Below are positions 56,497 to 64,000 of a stretch of DNA of 64,000 nucleotides, piece after piece. Each line of letters opens with the position of its first letter. Positions within the stretch are counted from its first letter, which is position 1. The position numbers were made by a program, and so were the translations under genes. The stretch is from Ichthyophis bannanicus (Eukaryota > Chordata > Amphibia > Gymnophiona > Ichthyophiidae), in the NCBI GenBank assembly GCA_033557465.1, contig CM066032.1, forward strand, positions 1,317,790,025 through 1,317,854,024, read 5' to 3'. A model generated the notes under the pieces. The model ran no database searches, was not told the DNA's origin, and saw nothing but the letters and a program-made list of their open reading frames with translations.

Positions 56497-57690
56497 TGTG
56501 AGGGTCAGGGGTGGCAGTCCCTTGTGCCGGCCTCGTAACCAACTTCCCAAAAAAGAAACAAGTCCGCACGAGAATGGAGGTAAAATGAAAAGGCTTTATT
56601 TCCCCTTTTTTGCACAAATGGTTCAAAACAGGATAAACGGATTGGATGATATCACAACTGAACACGTTCCTTGCATCAGGGTTTAATTTTAAATCATAAA
56701 TGCAAAAGATCAAAGTAATGACTGTTAACTTCACAGTAGCTTAAGGCAACACAATATACTGCATTCATTTATTCATTCATAGAGCTAAGGATAGACTCCA
56801 GGTTCTCTGCTGTACAGTATGTGCATTCCATCGGCTGGTCAGACTCTTCGCCTGCAGATTCCACTTGCATGAATTCTACCTGGACAGTTCTGAATCCGAT
56901 GTCTCCACACAACTATACTCTGTTTTTTTAAAAGCTTGCTGTACTGTTTTCCAGTGTCTGGCAGATAGCTTAGGGCGTCGGTTTCTGGCCACTGGATAAC
57001 CAAAGGCTCCTCTTCAGTTGGAGTTTTAAAAGCCTGTTCAGCGCAATGCTTAGCATTTTACAGTCCTCTTTTAGCCCAATTGTTTTCAAGCTTTTTGCTT
57101 ATAAGTATCTCGGTTACAAGGAGAAGCTTCCTTCCACTGTCCTTCTCTTATGTTAGGATTATGCAGACAATCACAAGTAATAAAAGTGTTACATTTAAGA
57201 TTTCTACTTTCCTTCTCAGAGAATGCTTGAGGCCCACCCCAGTCGGCTTCAAGCTTAGCATGGTCCAGGTACTCCAAGGGGATCTCTCATTCCTAAGGAT
57301 AGGGAACAATCTCTCTGTTCCAAGGCTGCAGCTGTTGCCGTCTGCCAGATATTTGCTTACAGTTTGTTTCTCTGCCTCTGCCCTTGCCTGGTAGCCCAGC
57401 TCCTTCAGTTTTTCTGTGCACACCCGTTCTTTGTGTTCTCCACTTGTCTTCAAGGCCAGCACTCTCTTTGCCTCTCAGGCCCGCTTCTCTCTGCCTTTCG
57501 AGTCTGCTCTTTCTTTGGCTTTTGGGTCTCCTTCCCTCCCTGATTCAGACCTGTCTCTGTTTTAAATCCAAACTGACTGGGCCTAAGTCCTGCCCATAGA
57601 GGCATGGTTCTTCAGACTCTGTACTGACTGTCGTGCTCCCTCTAGGTGGATCCTCAGGACATTGCAGGCTATACCTGTCTTTTCCTGGAT
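56497..57690 (-). mobile_element. Probable solo LTR, right end uncertain
   Basis: Begins TGTGAGGGTCAGGGG. TTTATT at 56598 (inverse polyadenylation signal) 100 bases in, and a general layout like the LTR at 1973, suggest a minus-strand LTR of about 1.2 kb. I could not find the matching target duplication, so the right boundary is approximate. Confidence 0.45.
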
Positions 57691-57773
57691 TTAAAACTTT
57701 TTTCTCTCTGCAAGAGGGTCTGCCGCATCACAATATCTAAACAAATGTATGTGGCAACATATGCAGTACTTAC

Positions 57774-58219
57774 ATGAGAAGACCTCCTCAATCACCTGCC
57801 CGCCTGACTGTTGTGCCCTCACCGTGTGTCCACCACAGCCACATACAGGAGGGCACGTAGGATCATCCTCTAGATCCTCATTAATCATGGACAGGGGGAT
57901 ATGGTGCCTGAGAGCAATGTTGTGCAGGATGCAAAACAGGATACTAATGATCTCTGCCACAGTCTGTGGTTTGTATGGTAAGCCCCCGCCTGTCCTATAT
58001 ACAGAAACACCTGAAGCGGACTCTTTAAAACGCCAAAAGGTGCGCTCTATACGGACGGAGCGGCTGGAGGCATGTGCCCTACATGGTCAACTTCCTCTCT
58101 GCAAACATGTCCGTCGGTTTTGACGCTACACGCGGGGTCAGCAGCAACCAGGGGCTACAAGGAAGGATAGGAAGGGAAAAGGGATAGAATCAGACAGCGG
58201 ACCAGGTATCCTGAATCAC
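57774..58219 (-). pseudogene. Harbinger transposase, C-terminal exon
   Basis: Begins after TTTCTGCAG (58220-58225) with GDSGYLVR, then PWLLLTP and SKPTDMFAERKLT in shifted frames. SSRSVRIERTFWRFKES follows, where IERTF supplies the catalytic Glu, and then VAEIISILFCILHNIALRHH. A good donor GTAAGT at 57773-57768 follows QVIEEVFSH, suggesting a further exon. Catalytic D and E codons are retained but the frame is broken. Confidence 0.83.
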
Positions 58220-58750
58220 CTGCAGAAAGAAATGTGGAAACAGTAACGCAGGAGATGATGTCTATCCAAATGGGACACAAGTAGGTACGGGCAAAACCAA
58301 ATGCACAAAAACATCCCTGGGGGGGGGGAGGGGGGAGGGGGGCGGGGGGGGGGGGGGGGGGGTGTGTGGGGGGGGGGGGGTGGTGGGGGGGGGGGTTTTT
58401 TTGGGGGGGGGGGACAGAACACACATGACATCATCATGATGAGGACACCACAACTATGCATCAGCGTGTGAAAGTTATGACCACAAAAACAAGGGGTAGG
58501 TGTACAGATTGCAAACAAACATAATACTGTAACCAACGACACAACCATGCTTAGTGTCCATTCTACCATCATCACACAGCACAGTGGCAACGGTACAGCT
58601 GGAGGGCACTCCCCCACCCCCCAACATTAGGTCACCACACAGACAGATGAGACACACACACAACTAGGGATACACCTCAAAGACAGACTTGTGGCACATA
58701 CGGTTTAGTCACAGGATTACCATGTGCATGTCAGAGATGATAATACACAC
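58220..58750 (-). other. Intron of the Harbinger transposase with poly(G) tract
   Basis: Flanked by GT (58750-58749) and AG (58221-58220) on the minus strand; phase 1. Contains the G-rich tract 58317-58412 (C-rich on the coding strand). The proline-rich open frames here are by-products of that tract. Confidence 0.75.
58317..58412. repeat. G-rich low-complexity tract
   Basis: About 95 bases, almost all G with a few T, A and C. It could form G-quadruplexes, and base calls here are likely unreliable. Confidence 0.9.
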
Positions 58751-59035
58751 CCAGCAGCATACAGTCCTCATACTGGGCTGCCTCAAATTTTCCTGAATAG
58801 TGCCGAGTGATGCAGTCATGGGTGGACCCTCCTGCAAACCTCCTGGACCCCATTTCAGAATATGTGCATATTTGCATCACATACAACCTGAACATTCAGT
58901 GGAATGGTAGTGTTTGCGGTTGCGGAACACTACCCTCCCTGTCTCTTGGGCGGGACCAGGGCAACATATGTTTAATCACTAGCTCTCGATCATGTGTGGT
59001 AGCCCGGCAAACGCCTCAAAAGCCTGGTTCAGGTT
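58751..59035 (-). pseudogene. Harbinger transposase, middle exon
   Basis: Resumes beyond the L2 with LNQAFEAFAGLPHMI, then a damaged D-containing block (the first catalytic Asp region, in which a stop appears) and TYVALVPPKRQG. VVFRNRKHYHST and NVQVVCDANMHI follow, then RRFAGGSTHDCITRHYSGKF and YEDCMLLG. The donor GTGTGT follows LLG; joining to 58219 restores LLG-DSGY, the second catalytic Asp. Two frame changes and a stop are present. Confidence 0.82.
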
Positions 59036-60648
59036 CGCTCACTGTTGCCTGGTCATGTGTCTGGTCACAGCACTGGTCACAGCACTGAATCTATCCTCTG
59101 GTCCACAGCACTGAATCTATCCTCCTCCTCTCCCTTCTTAACGCCCTTCACTATGCGCACGATCACGGTCTTATTTCCTCTTGATCTTTCCGCATCTTTC
59201 GACCTGGTATATCACCACACCCTTCTAGTTTGCCTTCACTATGCTGGTGTCTCAGGCAACTGTTCTCGCGGTGGTTTCATTCCTTTTTTTTTTAACCGTT
59301 CCTTCACTGTTGTTTCTGGATCCTCCTCTTTCAGCCCCAACCCCTCTTTCCTGTGGTGTGCCCCAAGGTTCTGTCCTTGCTCCACTCCTCTTCAATGTTC
59401 TTTCTGGCTCCCCCTTGCACTTGCTGTTCAGCAATTTGGTATCTCCGCGTCCAATTCCGCGGACCAATATTCTCTTTCTTCTCCACAACTGATTCCTCTT
59501 ACTCCGGATATCACAAGACACCTCTTAATAGTTGCCTTTCTGCTGTCGCCTCCTTGTTCTCTCTCTTCTATACTATCTGCGATGTTATGCCTGCAAAATC
59601 GTGTTGCCACACCTGGTTTACACTAGGGAGCTACTCCCCCACCCACATGTGCCCCGACCTTTTTCCTCTCAGCCTATTCCCTTAGTCCTGTTCCTTTTGT
59701 TACCTTGGTGTGGTTCTCGACTCTGCTCTTTCTTCTTCGCCGAACACATTTCCCCTCGTTGTTTCAACGAGCTTTTTCTTCTCCCTCTTAAACAGCTCCT
59801 CGCTGTTCGCCCCTTTCTCTCTCCTCTTCTCTCCTCCCTCTGCATTTACTACACTTCTGATTTCCCTAGTACTATCCAGGCTCTCGACTATTGCACTGTC
59901 TTCCTGGCGGGTCTCCCAAAGTCCCAAATTACCAGAATCCAACGCATTTCAGAAATACTGCAGTTTTCGTCTTCCTCACTTCAACAGAGCATTCCGGTAT
60001 GATCAACGTCACTTGTACTTCCCCTTCTTTTTGCAACAACAACAACACTGGCGAGCACTAATTATACTTTTTGTTTTCTCCTTTTCCCTCTTCTTCCTTC
60101 TTCACTATAAATATTCTTATCTTTTGTTTCAAAGGGCTCTGTTTTTCCACAGGTATCCCCCCTTTAATCCTCGCTGATCAGGTTCGTTTTCACTCACCCC
60201 AATCGTATCCCGTCGTTCTATTCATCTCAATCGCATGTTTTCTTCCCCCCCTTCACATGCCCATTTGGAATCCACTCGGTCTTCTGCTTTCTTCTTCCTG
60301 GGTCCGTGACTATGGAACTCTCTTCCCCTCTCCCTCCGCGCTGAAACATCCTTCCCGCACTTCAAAGCAAAGCTCAAGACACATCTGTTCACTATAGCAT
60401 TCAATCTCCCCCCATAAACCTTGCCCCTATGTTTGGTTCTCTTTCTTACTTCCCTTCCCTGACCTACCCTTCCTGTCATGTCTCGTTTTACCTGTTTTTG
60501 TAAAATTCCTCTTCTCCTTTCTCTTAATATGATGGCGTTCTTTTCTCAATCTCTGCAGCTTGGTAATTTTAATTAATTGTGAACCACCCAGATGCCTACC
60601 TTGGTGTGGGTGGTATATCAAATTTTAATAAAACATAAAACATAAACA
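59036..60648 (+). mobile_element. L2-type LINE fragment inside the Harbinger transposase
   Basis: 5'-truncated + strand L2: LFPLDLSASFDLVYHHTLLV (59045-59626), GVPQGSVLAPLLFNVLSG (59241-59492), LAGLPKSQITRIQRISEI (59532-60002), and a C-terminal region to about 60397. The 3' UTR ends ATATCAAATTTTAATAAAAC near 60645. At 59075-59130 a short direct repeat (CACAGCACTGAATCTATCCT) is present. The YADD box is lost. Confidence 0.82.
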
Positions 60649-60649
60649 T

Positions 60650-61100
60650 AGTGTTGGGAATGGCAATGTAATTCCCCACCCAGCTGATCATGGCACGCAG
60701 TACCTGGTGGAGACAGCGTGAGAAGGTGGGGTGGCTCATGCCACCCACTCGGCCACAGATGACTGGAAACAGCCAGAGGCAAAGAAATGTAGGGCACCAA
60801 GGAGCTTGACCAAACCCGGTATGGCATGTGACCGACCAGTCAGGGGCTCGAGGTTAGGTTGTAGATCCTCATAGAGCTCCCTAATAGCCCCCATGCTCAG
60901 GGGGTAGAGGGAGATGACCTGGTCCTTACGCATGCCCTGGAGCTGGGCCCTGGGCCTGTAGAGGCAAGGCTGGCGAGCCTGCAACTTTGCACACCTCCTG
61001 CGCCATGCCGGCACAACCCTTGCCTGGCCTGCCCCCACAGCTGCAGGTCTGTGTTGCAGTGGGACTAAACCCATGCCTTGTGCCTCAGCCCCATGGACAC
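60650..61100 (-). pseudogene. Harbinger transposase, N-terminal exon
   Basis: The minus frame 61209-60736 holds LYRPRAQLQGMRKDQVISLY, IRELYEDLQPNLEPLTGRSH and LVKLLGALHFFASGCFQSSV, the N-terminal DNA-binding part of Harbinger transposases. A one-base shift then gives GGMSHPTFSRCLHQVLRAMI and WVGNYIAIPNT, after which the L2 begins. The first residues before LYRPR are uncertain. Confidence 0.85.
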
Positions 61101-61219
61101 CATCTCCCCCGTCAGGCAACCACAACCCATGCTCACCTCCCATTGCACATGCAGCTACCACAAAGCCCGCCATAAAACTCCACCCCCTCAACTCCTCTAA
61201 CTCACTCAAACTCAGACAC

Positions 61220-61960
61220 CCACCTCACCAACCTAGCCACACACCTCCCCCACCACACACCAACCCAGCCACACAACCCCACCATCACTCACAAACCCAG
61301 CCACTCCCCACGACACACCTGCCTCTGACACTCTCCTTGCTTCACCAAAAACCAACAGTGCACGCTTTCTCTCCCTTGCCTACACAAACCCCTCAATGTG
61401 TATCAGGTGGGCATGTGTATTTATGGTATTTTTTACATTGCGCACGTTGCACATGCGCAGTGACATGAGCGCGTCAGCTGTGCAGGTTGCGCATGTGCTG
61501 CAGAGACGCAGAAGGTGTGTGTGACAGGACACCATGGTATGCCATGCCGCTGTGTGTGCGCATGGAACTTGGTGCATGTGCTGCAGTGACGTTACGCGCC
61601 ATGCTTCAAGCCTTCACACGAACATGTGACAGCGCATGTTAACATGGTGTTGTCCCACGCAGGGCAAGCACCTTCCGTTGTCTCTGCGGCACATGCACAA
61701 ATCGTGCGCAGCCAATGTGCTTGCGTCACACCACTGCACATGAGCAACGTGCGCAACAGGAAAAAAAAACTATAAAATAGAACATGCACACCTGGTACAC
61801 ATTGAGGGGTTTGTGTAGGCACGGGAGAGAAGGCGGGCCATGCCTTTATTGGTTGTTGTTGGTTGAAGAGTATCAGAAAGCAGCGGGTGTCCCGTGGAGA
61901 GTGGCTGGGTTGGTGAGGTGGTGGTGCGAGAGTGTCAGAGTGCAGGTTTGGTGTGGGGAG
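61220..61960. repeat. Near-palindrome between divergent Harbinger genes
   Basis: Left arm about 61220-61595, right arm about 61605-61960, centred near 61600. Shared blocks include CCTACACAAACCCCTCAATG (61379-61398) and its inverse (61801-61820), AACCCAGCCACTC and inverse, and CAGAGAC plus GCGCATGT words. The right arm contains CTATAAAATA at 61771. Confidence 0.8.
61766..61780 (+). promoter_or_regulatory. Possible TATA box for the Myb-like gene
   Basis: CTATAAAATA about 570 bases upstream of the Myb-like domain, within the right palindrome arm. The left arm has only TATTTATGGTA at the matching place. Confidence 0.3.
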
Positions 61961-62339
61961 GTAATGTGTGGCAAAGCAGGCTGATGAGACGAAGAGGAGG
62001 GGAGGTGAGGAGGCAGCCGGATGGAAGAGACAGGAGCTGAAGTTGAGGAGCAGGCAGCAGGCGAGATGATAGGTTGGCGCGAGGAGCAGGTGTGAGGTAT
62101 AAATGAGGAGCCGACTGAGCAGGGATGTGTGACAGGGAGGGAGAGAGCACAGAGGGCAGGGCGATTGGAAGCAACAGGACACTGGGCAGGAGGGGAAGGA
62201 GGGGGGGGGGACCTGTTCAGGCAATGGCCCCAGAGCCGGCAGGGAGTGCTGGTCCTTGTGGTGGTGGCTGCAGGCCCATCGTGTGTGTCGCCAGCCCACA
62301 CAGGGGCCACCAGTGCCAAGCGAAGGCGGTATACCGGGT

Positions 62340-62700
62340 GCCAGCTGAGGGAGAACAGAGGAGTGCTTTGAGATTCAGTCAGCAAGAAAATTCACCATCC
62401 TTTGGCCATTGTTGGAGCGGTATGAAGTGCCTCTATGGCCCCGGGCTGAGACAAACAGCACCACTGGTTGCAACACTAACACCACATGTGGGAGGAGGAT
62501 ACAGGAGGCCATAGCCCAGGCAGGGGGACCCAACCAAAGAGATCTGGAACAAGGCCTGAGAAAGAGATTCAATGACATTAAGCATGGTGTCCCCGTGCAC
62601 GACATGGTGGCGGAGGTAGGCAACATGGGCCATGGGCACCGGTGGGGGTGCCCCCTTTGCCCAACTCTCACACCCCTGCGAGCAGGACGCTCGACATGAC
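62340..62700 (+). pseudogene. Harbinger Myb/SANT-like protein
   Basis: The first frame (62125-62514) gives ALRFSQQEN, the usual start of the Harbinger Myb-like domain. After a frame change near 62410 the second frame (62409-62699) gives LERYEVPLWP, RRIQEAIAQAGGPNQRDLEQ and LRKRFNDIKHG. The family's F..EN...LV...L..YE...G and IW..I...VN..G blocks are recognisable. This partner protein brings the transposase to the element ends and the nucleus. The downstream part is not recognised. Confidence 0.7.
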
Positions 62701-62950
62701 CGTCTTGGGCCCATGCTACCGCATGGCGACTGTCCACAAGCGCGTGGACACCAGCCCATCCCACAGGCAGGTGGTGGGTATGCAAACGTACACCTTGCTG
62801 CTGCTTATGCTTGGAATAAACGTCCGTTGTCTATGCGTCAGGCATCTTCTTTGCCCCTCCTCACACATTGCCACAGAAAACACCATTGTGTGCCCTCTTT
62901 TACACTGTTTTTATAGAGTCCACAATAGCAAAAATTAAAGAAACACCTAT

Positions 62951-64000
62951 CATTCTATTTTGAACCATTCGGAGATAGTCTGCCATTTAATAATATACTC
63001 TTGCTTTCTCGGCAATAAACATTTCTGCACATTCTCCCTATAACTTAAATGATACAATATTTTTGAAATATTTATTCTTGCAATTTTTTTGATTACAACC
63101 ATAAAAGAATATGTATAGGCATAACTGGTATACTGCAATACATTTTACCTATAGGAACTAGAAATGTGCATTTGTTTTCATAATAATAATAATAAGATGC
63201 GATGAACGGGGTGATTTTCATTTACTTCCACCATTACCAAACCATGGACAGCACCACAGTTTTGGATGAACTACAATCCATCCTGTTTGGATTCATGTTT
63301 GGATCCTGTCTTGATTCATGGCAGGTACGCTCATGTGGCACAGGCACAATGGAATCACTCTGGGAACAGAAGAATGAGATTGCGTGGATGACAAACCTTA
63401 AGTATGAGGCGCTTCAGCAATTCATGTTGAAACTCTTTGTCAAGCAGTCAAACATGCCTATCCCTGCCTGCATTATCTAAATCCAATGATGTTAGCAGCA
63501 GAGCTGGAAGAAACAGCAGAGAATTAGGGCAGGGCACTATTTTCTCTAGGGCATTAATAGTGACATATGATCCAGTGATAACTTGCTCCAGTCCTTCAGG
63601 AAGAAAATACAGAAGTGGAGAAGGCATTAAAAAATAAAAGTCATCCAGAGTCTACACATCTCTCCACATGCAAGTTTTTTTGAGGGTTGTAGATGGTGTA
63701 GGGAAAAAATATGTGTATGTCTGTCAATTGGTAGAGTCAGCAGTAATGGGACTTTGGGACAGAGGGCTAGATTTAGTTAGTAACGTATAAAAGAAAGGCA
63801 TTTCCTGTTCAATGGAGCTAACAATCCAGTATGATATCATCATAATGCTTGGCAAGGGTAGGTATGGAAACAGTTTTGGGAGGAAAGCAGGGAATATAGG
63901 GATCTTGGGCCAGCAGTGGAACAAGTGTAGAGGAAAACAGAATATTCTAGGAACATGCTCCCTATAGTCCATCGACCAAGCTAAAGAGATTTCTTTAAGA
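62951..64000. other. No recognised gene
   Basis: AT-rich with an AAT microsatellite at 63180-63195. A 92-codon frame at 63202-63480 has a GT donor-like site after SWQ but no recognised homology. Confidence 0.5.

Larger units (their letters stand above)
55985..62950. mobile_element. PIF/Harbinger transposon, interrupted
   Basis: Carries the two genes typical of this superfamily in divergent orientation: a transposase on the minus strand (about 61100 to 57774) and a Myb/SANT-like gene on the + strand (about 62340-62700). A near-palindrome lies between them. An L2 (about 59030-60648) is inserted in the transposase and an LTR-like segment (56497 to about 57690) near its 3' end. Termini were not resolved, so the outer limits are approximate. 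Confidence 0.7.

Noticed and set aside
58155..58663. Proline-rich protein frames
   Set aside because: They are read through the poly(G) tract, inside the transposase intron.
61073..62299. Proline/histidine-rich frames on both strands
   Set aside because: They are mirror readings of the near-palindrome, sharing related peptides because the DNA is inverted.
63202..63480. Possible host exon ending in a GT donor
   Set aside because: No acceptor or recognisable protein similarity; not part of ZAP70.

Overview
This is vertebrate genomic DNA made almost entirely of nested, decayed transposable elements. The only host gene I recognise is a T-cell kinase: two neighbouring exons of ZAP70 (C-terminal SH2 domain) at about 33.9 and 37.0 kb on the + strand. 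The repeat mix is DIRS tyrosine-recombinase elements, L2, CR1, L1 and RTE LINEs, a Penelope element, PIF/Harbinger, mariner, LTR elements and tRNA-derived SINEs. With large introns, that mix suggests a large-genome amphibian, possibly a caecilian. The species is an inference from memory of repeat content and is not proven here.

Layout. 1-6.0 kb: a DIRS element broken by a 1.5 kb solo LTR, followed by DIRS terminal repeats. 6.9-7.7 kb: a second DIRS fragment. 7.7-12.95 kb: a minus-strand CR1-type LINE split by a 5'-inverted L1, which is itself split by another CR1 fragment. 14.4-16.0 kb: a solo LTR with a long open frame in its U3 part. 16.4-26.6 kb: an RTE LINE split by a nearly complete L2, which is split by a 2.84 kb TIR transposon with an almost intact transposase. 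28.6-30.9 kb: two DIRS 5' ends in tandem, then a 500 bp N gap, then an L1 3' end (31.4-33.2 kb). 33.5-37.2 kb: SINE, ZAP70 exons, MITEs. 37.3-40.1 kb: a Penelope-like element with inverted terminal arms. 40.4-44.3 kb: a long inverted repeat carrying a mariner and an L2. 46.2-50.8 kb: mostly unassigned DNA with tRNA-like pieces. 50.9-55.6 kb: two L2 copies. 56-63 kb: a PIF/Harbinger element with divergent transposase and Myb-like genes around a near-palindrome, broken by an LTR-like insert and an L2.

Nearly every coding region is disabled. The best preserved are the 22.1-23.9 kb transposase (two frameshifts), the L2 reverse transcriptase at 19.3-21.6 kb, and the ZAP70 exons. The latter keep their splice sites and residues but carry several one-base gains, mostly in homopolymers, so either recent decay or consensus sequence error is possible.
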